Source: Acidobacteriaceae bacterium
Lineage (GTDB): Bacteria > Acidobacteriota > Terriglobia > Terriglobales > Acidobacteriaceae
Direction of reading: 5' to 3'
Assembly: GCA_027306745.1 (NCBI GenBank)
Contig: DAHUZD010000041.1
Coordinates: forward strand, 1-5,785
Length of the DNA stretch: 5,785 nt
Below are positions 1 to 5,427 of this stretch, piece after piece (within the stretch, counting starts at the first letter, position 1; every line of letters starts with the position of its first letter). The translations under genes were made by a program, and so were the position numbers. The notes beneath the pieces were generated by a model that was not told where the DNA came from, ran no database searches, and saw nothing but the letters and a program-made list of their open reading frames with translations.

Positions 1-348
<348 letters not shown>

Positions 349-369
349 GGCGAGGCATTGGAAACAACG

Positions 370-792
370 ATGGCAGAAGCAGCACAAAACGAATTGCGCA
401 TCCGGCTGGTGACGCCGGATCAGGTCTTCATTGACGGCACGGCCAGCGCGGTGGAGCTGCCGGCTCGCTCCGGCTCGCTGGAGGCGCTCTACGGCCACGC
501 TCCGCTGCTAACCGAGCTGGGTGCCGGTGAGGTGCGCCTGCACGGCGGCAGCGTGGGAGAGCAGCGCTTCTTTGTTGCTTGGGGATTTGCTGAAGTGCTG
601 CCGGATCGTGTGACAATTCTTGCGGAAAGCGTGGTGGCCCCCAACGCCATCGACGTGGCCGCTGCGCAGCGCGAACTGGAACGTGGCCAAAAGCTGTGGA
701 ATGACGCGGGCGCGGAGTCAAAGCTCTACCGCGAGGCGAATCGTGTTCTGCAAGATGCCGAAGCACGCCTGGCCTCGGCTGCGGAAAAATAG
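370..792 (+). CDS. atpC: ATP synthase F1 subunit epsilon
   Basis: This is a 140-residue protein of normal length for the epsilon subunit, which belongs to the central stalk, couples rotation to catalysis and can inhibit ATP hydrolysis. Residues about 8-88 form the N-terminal beta-sandwich, with the family block GHAPLLTEL at 42-50 and the WGFAEVLPDRVTILAE strand region at 71-86. Residues about 93-138 are charged and alanine-rich, fitting the C-terminal helical hairpin. The turn usually written as Gly-Glu-Leu-Gly-Ile-Tyr-Pro before GHAPLL is here SGSLEALY, a mild divergence. I chose the ATG at 370 because GGAA at 360-363 gives a Shine-Dalgarno-like match about 6 nt ahead. A TTG at 358 would add four residues but has a purine run almost touching it. 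It is co-directional with atpD, and the pair is probably co-transcribed. Confidence 0.97.
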   Translation: MAEAAQNELRIRLVTPDQVFIDGTASAVELPARSGSLEALYGHAPLLTELGAGEVRLHGGSVGEQRFFVAWGFAEVLPDRVTILAESVVAPNAIDVAAAQRELERGQKLWNDAGAESKLYREANRVLQDAEARLASAAEK

Positions 793-840
793 ACTGCGTT
801 TTTTGTGGATATTCCATCCAGCAGCCGCAGTCTATCTGCG
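789..840. repeat. Nested and competing inverted repeats after atpC
   Basis: A perfect 10-bp inverted repeat, ATAGACTGCG (789-798) and CGCAGTCTAT (826-835), starts in the atpC stop codon. Between its arms lies a second repeat, TGGAT (806-810) and ATCCA (816-820), with a 5-nt loop. The right outer arm can instead pair onward: CGCAG (826-830) with CTGCG (836-840) around TCTAT, so two exclusive folds exist. On the + strand no U-run follows, so it is not a standard terminator for atpC. On the - strand the outer hairpin is followed by TTTTT, but no minus-strand gene lies upstream of it. It may be an RNA processing or stability structure between atpC and the hydrolase gene. The pairing is seen; the role is inferred. 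Confidence 0.55.
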
Positions 841-853
841 TTAGTCTGAGAGC

Positions 854-1813
854 ATGTTCCGCTGCTCGGTATTGGCGTCAGGCTCCAAAGGCAACTGTAC
901 GGTCATCCGCACGGAGCGTACCCGCCTGGTGGTGGACGCCGGCCTGAGTTGCCGTGAAATCGTCAAGCGCATGCGCTATGCCGGGGAAGACCCGGAGAAG
1001 GTTGACGGTCTGCTCATCACGCATGAGCATCAGGATCACATCCAGGGCGTATCGGTTCTGGCGCGCCGCTTCCGCATCCCCACTTATTTTACCGGCGCGA
1101 CGCACGCGGCTTGGAAGCGCATTTTGACCCCTCGTAAGACGATGGGCTATGCCGCTTGGTTGGAAGAGCGCAAGCGGAGGGCTGCCATAGCCGACTCTAC
1201 CTTCGACAATGCTGCTGAGGATGCAGAAGAATTGAGCGCGGTTGGGGCCGTCAGCACGCTGGTCGCCAGCGCGGAACAACCAGCGTTGCTGGAAGAGGAA
1301 TTTTCCACGGCCTTGCCTGCGCTGGAGTTTTTCTCCGCCGGCAAACCGTTTACCATCGGCGACAGTGCCGTCACGCCGTTCACCATTCCACATGGTGCGG
1401 CGGATCCCGTTGGTTTTATCTTTGAGGCGGAGGGCATGCGTATCGCCGTGGCCACGGACTTGGGCTATATGCCGCCGAATGTGCAGGAGCAGTTACAGCG
1501 GGCTGACCTGCTGATTCTCGAATCCAACCACGATGTAGAGATGCTGCGTGACGGGCCTTATCCCTGGTCGGTCAAGCAGCGCGTGCTTTCGCGCGTGGGT
1601 CATCTTTCCAACGATGCCGCCGCCGAATATCTCTCTGAGGTCTACGACGGCCACGCTCGCTGGGTGGTGCTGGCGCATTTGTCGCAAAGCAACAATCTGC
1701 CGGAGCTGGCGCGATTGAGCGCCGAGCGTGCTTTGAAAAACCGCGCACATGGCGGAGGCTGCCAAGTGCTTCTGGCCAGCCAAACAACGCCATTAGAAGC
1801 GATTACGCTCTAG
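854..1813 (+). CDS. yycJ: YycJ/WalJ-like metallo-beta-lactamase-fold hydrolase
   Basis: This is a 319-residue probable metal-dependent phosphodiesterase or exonuclease-type hydrolase of the metallo-beta-lactamase fold, cytoplasmic, with no signal peptide. The N-terminal ASGSKGNC block is at residues 8-15 and VVDAGLSC at 26-33. The metal motif THEHQDH is at 56-62, giving ligands His57, His59, Asp61 and His62. Further ligand candidates are His180 (IPH), Asp202 (ATDLGY) and His275 (LAHLSQSNN). The blocks ESNHDVEML (223-231), PYPWSVKQR (236-243) and GHLSN (249-253) are characteristic of the YycJ/WalJ family. The Bacillus member is roughly 265 residues. The excess here comes mainly from an acidic, alanine-rich insertion at about 98-155. 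Substrate is unknown; Bacillus YycJ has been linked to the WalRK regulon and to DNA metabolism. The ATG at 854 follows a GAGAG purine run. It may be read through from atpC 61 nt upstream. Confidence 0.9.
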   Translation: MFRCSVLASGSKGNCTVIRTERTRLVVDAGLSCREIVKRMRYAGEDPEKVDGLLITHEHQDHIQGVSVLARRFRIPTYFTGATHAAWKRILTPRKTMGYAAWLEERKRRAAIADSTFDNAAEDAEELSAVGAVSTLVASAEQPALLEEEFSTALPALEFFSAGKPFTIGDSAVTPFTIPHGAADPVGFIFEAEGMRIAVATDLGYMPPNVQEQLQRADLLILESNHDVEMLRDGPYPWSVKQRVLSRVGHLSNDAAAEYLSEVYDGHARWVVLAHLSQSNNLPELARLSAERALKNRAHGGGCQVLLASQTTPLEAITL

Positions 1814-1879
1814 CCGGACCGGCATGAGTTGTATGGAAAATGAGCTGGGATTTTTCTCGCACGATGCCAACAACTGCGC

Positions 1880-1885
1880 TATAAT
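1880..1885 (+). promoter_or_regulatory. Perfect TATAAT -10 element 7 nt before an ATG
   Basis: TATAAT is followed by CATAAGG and then the ATG at 1893. With a normal -10 to start-site distance, transcription would begin at about 1892-1893, making the mRNA leaderless or nearly so. The -35 region is weak: CTCGCA at 1856-1861 with an 18-bp spacer matches only 3 of 6 consensus bases. The element is seen; its use as a promoter is inferred. Confidence 0.55.
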
Positions 1886-1892
1886 CATAAGG

Positions 1893-2378
1893 ATGGCTAC
1901 ATCGCAGAGCAATCCGGGTGTGCCGGGCAGCCAGTGTATCGATCCAACCGTGGGAGACATCCTCTCCGGGTGGAGATACGACATCTCTGGTTTGCATACC
2001 GACATGCGCAGGGATTACGAAGAGCACCTGCACCACTGTTCCCACTGCCAGTTCCGGCAGAATCTGCACCGAACGATCGACGTGATCCTCATCGGAGTCA
2101 CGACGCTTTCCACCACCATTTTTCTGCTGGCGCTGGCGGTGTTGCATCGCTTTGAGCCGCTGCGCGGCTGGGTGCTGATGCATTTGCAGATGCGGCAGGT
2201 CTCCCTGGCCGTAACGGTGCAATTGTTTGCAGTATTGGGCCTGCTGGCTTCCACGCTGGCGTGGATTCTGGTGGCCGTCGCGACGCCCGCTCCCAGCTTT
2301 TTGACCGAGCAGGCCAAAGCCCTGCAACAGCGCCTGCCCGGCGAATTGCGCGAACGCTTTGCCAAACACTCTGCTTAA
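1893..2378 (+). CDS. Small two-helix membrane protein with anti-sigma-type zinc motif
   Basis: This 161-residue protein has an N-terminal cytoplasmic-type segment holding His45-x3-Cys49-x2-Cys52 (HLHHCSHC), the pattern of the zf-HC2/ZAS anti-sigma zinc fold. Two hydrophobic helices follow, at about 62-84 and 104-132, then a charged amphipathic tail. Known ZAS proteins bind ECF sigma factors through this N-terminal domain, but most have one membrane helix and a sigma gene next door. No sigma factor is visible here, so an anti-sigma role is only a possibility. I chose the ATG at 1893 because a perfect -10 sits just ahead of it and the protein starts cleanly there. In-frame ATGs at 1824 and 1833 would lie upstream of that promoter, lack a Shine-Dalgarno match and add an unremarkable extension. 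The gene converges on the minus-strand oxidoreductase with only 35 nt between them. Confidence 0.75.
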   Translation: MATSQSNPGVPGSQCIDPTVGDILSGWRYDISGLHTDMRRDYEEHLHHCSHCQFRQNLHRTIDVILIGVTTLSTTIFLLALAVLHRFEPLRGWVLMHLQMRQVSLAVTVQLFAVLGLLASTLAWILVAVATPAPSFLTEQAKALQQRLPGELRERFAKHSA

Positions 2379-2413
2379 AATTTGATTCGCATTTTTCGCT
2401 GGCTTTGCAGTCT

Positions 2414-2989
2414 TCAGCGGAAGCTGGCGGCAGCTCGCGCGATCTTCTTTTTCCAGCCAGCCATCAATGGCTTTGCCTTGCCGCGACGCGTTGGCCCGCA
2501 GTAGAGAATCCGCACAGGCCGAAAGCCGCAAAAACCCAGCACCTGATGCCGCCAGCGCCTGCCCACTGGGTTGCCCAGAAACCAGCGTAGATAGAACAGC
2601 GGCGTATCCAGCGTGATCAAAACATCTGCAGAACGGCCCGTGAGCAGTCGATCCCAAAAGACGTTGTGTTGGTGATACTGAAATGCAAATCCAGGTAAAA
2701 ATAGCCGCTCCAGACAGCCTTTGAGTTGTGCAGGCTCTGCGCCCCACCACAGCGGGAAAGCAATGACAAGATGGTCACAGGCTCGGACGGCCGCAGCCAA
2801 ATTTTCCAGGTCCGGCTCCCATGGTTGCTGCTGGGCATAGCCATGCCTCAGGTTCGGATCAAATTGCAGATCGCGGACGGCGATCATCTGCGCCTCGATG
2901 CCAGCGGGCAGCGATTGTGCGTAGTGCGCCAGTAGGGCACTGGTGAGGCGGTTCTTGTCCGGATGGCCGTCAATGAGGAGTACGCGCAT
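2414..2989 (-). CDS. Flavodoxin-fold NAD(P)H-dependent oxidoreductase (NQO1/MdaB/KefF-like)
   Basis: This is a 191-residue cytoplasmic flavoprotein of the NAD(P)H dehydrogenase (quinone) type, expected to use FMN or FAD for two-electron reduction of quinones or similar acceptors. It begins MRVLLIDGHPDKNRLT, a first beta strand leading into the flavin-phosphate loop (GHPDKNRLT, residues 8-16). The block FPLWWGAEPAQLKGCLERL (78-96) is the family signature around the flavin isoalloxazine site, followed by LPGFAF (98-103). The C-terminal LRWFLGNPVGRRW (134-146) and GWKKKI segments are typical of the shorter bacterial members. Substrate cannot be told from sequence. I chose the ATG at 2989 because the family starts directly at the first strand. 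An ATG at 3028 would add 13 unremarkable residues and would overlap the likely -10. The gene is divergent from the inositol-phosphate synthase. Confidence 0.88.
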   Translation of the reverse strand: MRVLLIDGHPDKNRLTSALLAHYAQSLPAGIEAQMIAVRDLQFDPNLRHGYAQQQPWEPDLENLAAAVRACDHLVIAFPLWWGAEPAQLKGCLERLFLPGFAFQYHQHNVFWDRLLTGRSADVLITLDTPLFYLRWFLGNPVGRRWRHQVLGFCGFRPVRILYCGPTRRGKAKPLMAGWKKKIARAAASFR

Positions 2990-3018
2990 GGAGCCGGTTG
3001 AGACGCAGGACTTGGGCG

Positions 3019-3024
3019 AGTATA
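3019..3024 (-). promoter_or_regulatory. Possible -10 element for the oxidoreductase gene
   Basis: Read on the minus strand this is TATACT, 29 nt ahead of the ATG at 2989, which would give a leader of roughly 23 nt. I see no good -35 at 16-18 bp and no clear Shine-Dalgarno, so it is a weak call. Confidence 0.35.
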
Positions 3025-3120
3025 GCATCCCACTTTTCCGGTGCGGCCACTACCCGGCGTGTTTCAATCGCTCAAATATCGGCACGAAGATGGGCCGCAT
3101 TTGCCAAACGTGCACTCCAA

Positions 3121-3142
3121 GGTGGACACTAATGTGTCCACC
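3121..3142. repeat. Perfect 9-4-9 palindrome upstream of the inositol-phosphate synthase
   Basis: GGTGGACAC (3121-3129) and GTGTCCACC (3134-3142) are perfect reverse complements separated by TAAT. The palindrome ends 38 nt before the chosen start codon and sits in the divergent region shared with the oxidoreductase gene. A weak -10 candidate, TGATAT (3149-3154), would place it across the -35 position, a common site for a dimeric regulator. It could instead form an RNA hairpin if transcription starts further upstream. No T-run follows on either strand, so a terminator is unlikely. The symmetry is seen; the operator role is inferred. Confidence 0.6.
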
Positions 3143-3180
3143 ATTAACTGATATTCCACGTAAGGATGGTTCAAAAAAGC

Positions 3181-4527
3181 ATGTCAGCAAAGGAAACCGG
3201 CAGCAATATGCCAGCCGGAGCGAACACAATTGCGCCCGCCCAGGGCAAACTCGGCATCATGATCCCCGGCATGGGAGCTGTGGCCACAACATTTATGGCT
3301 GGCGTTGAGGCCGTTCGCAAAGGCTTGGCGCAGCCGATTGGTTCCGTCACGCAAATGGGCACGATTCGCCTGGGTAAGCGGACCGAAAACCGCACGCCGC
3401 TGGTCAAGGATTTTATTCCGCTGGCGGATTTGAATGACGTTGTCTTTACCGGCTGGGACATCTTCCCCAGCAACATGTATGAGGCTGCCAGCACGGCCAA
3501 GGTGCTCGACAAGGATCTGCTGGAATCTATCCGTCCGTTTTTGGAGTCGATCCAGCCTATGCCGGCGGTCTTTGATCAGCACTACGTCAAGCGCTTGCAC
3601 GGTACGCATGTGAAACAGGGCAAGAACAAGCGCGACTTGGCCGAGCAGGTGCGTGCGGATATCCGCGAGTTTAAGAAGAAGACTGCGCGTCAGGTGATGA
3701 TCTGGTGCGGCTCGACGGAAATCTTTATTGAACCGACGGCTGTGCATGCCACTCTGGCTTCTTTTGAAAAAGGTTTGGAAGCCAACGATCCCGCCATTGC
3801 TCCCTCACAGATTTATGCTTACGCCGCTTTGATGGAAGGCATTCCCTTCGCCAACGGCGCGCCGAATCTAACCGTGGATTTGCCGGTGATGCAGGAGCTT
3901 TCCAAGAAGAACAACGCTCCCATCTGCGGCAAGGACTTCAAGACCGGCCAGACACTGATTAAAACTGTGCTGGCGCCAGCCTTTAAGGCGCGCATGTTGG
4001 GCATTAGCGGCTGGTACTCGACGACCATTCTTGGCAACCGCGATGGGGAAGTGCTGGACGATCCAGAATCCTTCAAGACCAAGGAAGAGTCCAAGCTGGG
4101 CGTGCTGGACTTCATTCTGCAGCCGGAGCTGTACCCGCAGCTTTACGGCAACATCTACCACACGGTGCGCATCAACTACTATCCACCGCGTGGCGACAAC
4201 AAAGAGGGCTGGGATAACATCGACATATTTGGCTGGCTCGGCTATCCGATGCAGATCAAGGTGGATTTTCTCTGCCGCGACTCGATTCTGGCCGCACCCA
4301 TCGCGCTCGATCTGGTGTTGTTCCTCGATCTTGCCAAGCGTGCCGAAGAGCTGCGTGGCATCGGCATCCAGGAGTGGCTCAGCTTCTTCTTCAAGTCGCC
4401 GATGACACGAGAAGGGCTGTATCCAGAGCATGATCTTTTTATTCAGTCCATGAAGCTGAAGAACACGCTGCGCTACATCCAGGGCGAGGAGTTGATTACG
4501 CATCTGGGCCTGGAGTATTACGACTAA
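3181..4527 (+). CDS. ino1: Inositol-3-phosphate synthase (myo-inositol-1-phosphate synthase)
   Basis: This 448-residue enzyme converts D-glucose 6-phosphate to 1D-myo-inositol 3-phosphate with NAD+ as a recycled cofactor, the first step of inositol synthesis. The Rossmann NAD site GIMIPGMGAVATTF is at residues 25-38. GWDIFPSNMYEAA (91-103), IPFANGAPNLTVD (221-233) and GKDFKTGQT (250-258) follow, then GNRDGEVLDD (285-294) and the lysine-rich KTKEESKLGVLDF (299-311), a catalytic segment in the family. CRDSILAAPIALDLV (365-379) is the conserved late block. The length lies between actinobacterial forms (about 360) and eukaryotic forms (about 510-530). I chose the ATG at 3181. The ATG at 3166 is in frame and adds five residues, but AAGG touches it directly, whereas AAGGATGG can serve 3181. 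No inositol phosphatase or phospholipid gene is visible nearby, so the fate of the product is unknown. Confidence 0.95.
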   Translation: MSAKETGSNMPAGANTIAPAQGKLGIMIPGMGAVATTFMAGVEAVRKGLAQPIGSVTQMGTIRLGKRTENRTPLVKDFIPLADLNDVVFTGWDIFPSNMYEAASTAKVLDKDLLESIRPFLESIQPMPAVFDQHYVKRLHGTHVKQGKNKRDLAEQVRADIREFKKKTARQVMIWCGSTEIFIEPTAVHATLASFEKGLEANDPAIAPSQIYAYAALMEGIPFANGAPNLTVDLPVMQELSKKNNAPICGKDFKTGQTLIKTVLAPAFKARMLGISGWYSTTILGNRDGEVLDDPESFKTKEESKLGVLDFILQPELYPQLYGNIYHTVRINYYPPRGDNKEGWDNIDIFGWLGYPMQIKVDFLCRDSILAAPIALDLVLFLDLAKRAEELRGIGIQEWLSFFFKSPMTREGLYPEHDLFIQSMKLKNTLRYIQGEELITHLGLEYYD

Positions 4528-4536
4528 AGCAAATCA

Positions 4537-4590
4537 ATTGAGGCAAAAAATTGGCCGCGGTGGGGTTCCCACTGCGGCCTTTGCCTTGAT
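4537..4590. terminator. Strong intrinsic terminator between converging ino1 and lexA
   Basis: The core stem is 12 bp with one G-U pair, 4553-4564 with 4568-4579, around a 3-nt loop. It is almost entirely GC. Outside it AGGCAAA (4541-4547) pairs with TTTGCCT (4580-4586) across a 5-nt bulge, and weak pairing can continue to 4537/4590. On the minus strand the core hairpin is followed by AATTTTTT, a proper U-tract for lexA transcripts. On the plus strand only TTT follows, so for ino1, whose stop is 25 nt away, it is a weaker but still plausible terminator. Confidence 0.85.
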
Positions 4591-4615
4591 AGAAGAGATT
4601 TTGATAGAAGAGATT
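4586..4615. repeat. Perfect tandem duplication, 2 x 15 bp
   Basis: TTGATAGAAGAGATT occurs at 4586-4600 and again, with no mismatch and no spacer, at 4601-4615. It lies in noncoding DNA between the terminator and the second hairpin. The identity of the copies suggests a recent slippage duplication. The first base is shared with the terminator's outer stem. I see no protein-coding or known operator role for it. Confidence 0.9.
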
Positions 4616-4624
4616 TTTGGCTAC

Positions 4625-4657
4625 GCAAAGCCCATTGCTCGCGCCAATCGGCTTTGC
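4625..4657. repeat. Long imperfect hairpin just after lexA
   Basis: GCAAAGCC (4625-4632) pairs perfectly with GGCTTTGC (4650-4657). After one C-C mismatch, ATTG (4634-4637) pairs with CAAT (4645-4648), leaving a 7-nt loop. It starts 21 nt beyond the lexA stop codon. Neither strand has a U-tract after it, so it is unlikely to terminate alone. It could protect the 3' end of the lexA mRNA or be a repeated intergenic element. Confidence 0.6.
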
Positions 4658-4678
4658 ACAATGGAATGAAATTCTGCT

Positions 4679-5287
4679 TTAGGCGCACTTCCGCAATATG
4701 GCCAGCACTCGGCCTTGTATGGCGACATTGGCGGCGGGAGCATAAATCGGCTGCATCTCAGCATTCGACGGCTGCAAGCGCACTCGATCGCCCTCAATGT
4801 AGTAACGCTTCAGCGTGGCCTCAGAGCCATCCACCAGCGCCACAACGATCTCTCCTTGGCGGGCCGTCTGGGTCTGTTCCACCAGCACGATGTCTCCATC
4901 GACAATGTGCTCGTCGCGCATGGATTCTCCGCGAACCTCCAGCGCATAAACGCTCTTGTCGCCCAGGATGTCGTCCAGCGAGATTATTTCGCGGTTTTCA
5001 ACGGCCTCGACAGGCCGACCTGCTGCAATGCGGCCCAACAGCGGCCACTGCGCATTCGTTCGTGCGCGCGGACTCTGTGCAGGCAGTACGTCAATGGAGC
5101 GGCTGCGATTGTGCGCACGTCGCAGCAGCCCTTTTTTCTCCAGATTGCTGATGTGCTTGTGCACAGTGGCCAGGGAGCTCAGCTCCAAGCCGCGCGCAAT
5201 TTCGTCGAAAGACGGCGAGTAGCCGCAGCGCTCTACGAAGTTGCGGATAAAGTCGAGGACTTCTTTTTGCCTGCGCGTAATTGCCAT
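4679..5287 (-). CDS. lexA: LexA, SOS-response repressor and self-cleaving serine protease
   Basis: This 202-residue protein represses DNA-damage genes and is inactivated when RecA filaments stimulate its own cleavage. Residues 1-66 form the winged-helix DNA-binding domain, starting MAITRRQKEVLDFIRN with SFDEIARGLELSSLATVHKHI as the helix-turn-helix region. The cleavage bond is Ala89-Gly90 in GRIAAGRP. The nucleophile is Ser122 in RGESMRDEHI and the general base is Lys160 in EATLKRYY, matching the spacing in E. coli LexA (84-85, 119, 156). All catalytic parts are present and the length is normal. The start is fixed by homology: the family begins at this methionine. No Shine-Dalgarno is seen, and the promoter sits so close that the mRNA is probably leaderless or nearly so. 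A DinB-fold gene lies upstream on the same strand. Confidence 0.97.
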   Translation of the reverse strand: MAITRRQKEVLDFIRNFVERCGYSPSFDEIARGLELSSLATVHKHISNLEKKGLLRRAHNRSRSIDVLPAQSPRARTNAQWPLLGRIAAGRPVEAVENREIISLDDILGDKSVYALEVRGESMRDEHIVDGDIVLVEQTQTARQGEIVVALVDGSEATLKRYYIEGDRVRLQPSNAEMQPIYAPAANVAIQGRVLAILRKCA

Positions 5288-5296
5288 AACGGAATC

Positions 5297-5325
5297 ATGC
5301 TAGCGAAAAAAAAGCGAATTGGCAA
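5297..5325 (-). promoter_or_regulatory. Sigma-70-type promoter of lexA
   Basis: On the minus strand, -35 TTGCCA (5325-5320), a 17-bp spacer and -10 TAGCAT (5302-5297) match 5/6 and 4/6 of consensus with ideal spacing. Transcription should start near 5290, about 3 nt before the ATG at 5287. The spacer contains a run of eight T. Confidence 0.75.
5302..5318. promoter_or_regulatory. Direct repeat in the lexA promoter spacer, candidate LexA site
   Basis: AGCGAA occurs at 5302-5307 and 5313-5318, an 11-bp period. On the minus strand this contains TTCG-N7-TTCG, the same spacing as the direct-repeat LexA site GTTC-N7-GTTC known from Alphaproteobacteria. It lies between -35 and -10, a good place for autorepression. 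The repeat is seen; LexA binding is a guess. Confidence 0.35.
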
Positions 5326-5340
5326 GTGAATTTTTCACTT
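5324..5340. promoter_or_regulatory. Perfect 7-3-7 inverted repeat at the lexA -35, candidate operator
   Basis: AAGTGAA (5324-5330) and TTCACTT (5334-5340) are perfect reverse complements around TTT. The repeat overlaps the -35 by two bases and extends upstream. LexA controls its own gene in most bacteria, so this is one of two candidate sites here. It does not match the classic CTGT-N8-ACAG or GAAC-N4-GTTC forms. Confidence 0.45.
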
Positions 5341-5427
5341 TCTTTTCCACCGCCTTTTCAAGGGTTTTCCGGGATTCTGCGGGTTGTAAGCCAGCAGGGC
5401 CAGAGGCGATCCAGAAACGATGGGCAG

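Noticed and set aside
1813..1823. Small palindrome GCCGG-A-CCGGC at the hydrolase stop codon as a terminator
   Set aside because: The loop is too small, the stem would be only about 3 bp as RNA, and no T-run follows.
1803..2750. A 315-codon minus-strand open frame across the zinc-motif gene and part of the oxidoreductase gene
   Set aside because: It overlaps two better-supported genes, its product is low-complexity Gln/Arg/His-rich sequence with no recognisable fold, and long antisense frames are expected in GC-rich coding DNA.
3082..3113. Inverted repeat GCACG/CGTGC upstream of ino1
   Set aside because: Five base pairs over a 22-nt gap are easily found by chance.
3040..3145. Possible insertion-sequence remnant or small minus-strand peptide in the divergent region
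   Set aside because: The palindrome and short minus-strand frames, one ending RPIFVPIFERLKHAG, drew attention. There is no transposase fragment, paired terminal repeats or target duplication, and no ribosome site for the peptide.
2943..3308. A 121-codon plus-strand frame crossing the ino1 start
   Set aside because: It spans the noncoding divergent region and enters ino1 out of frame, with no protein-like features.
3868..4503. A 211-codon minus-strand frame inside ino1
   Set aside because: It is fully contained in a strongly conserved enzyme gene and its translation resembles no family.
4715..5329. A 204-codon plus-strand frame opposite lexA
   Set aside because: It is antisense to lexA, whose catalytic residues are all intact, and its translation has no recognisable domain.
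5288..5427. Classic SOS boxes (CTGT-N8-ACAG, GAAC-N4-GTTC) upstream of lexA
   Set aside because: I read both strands for these and found no match.
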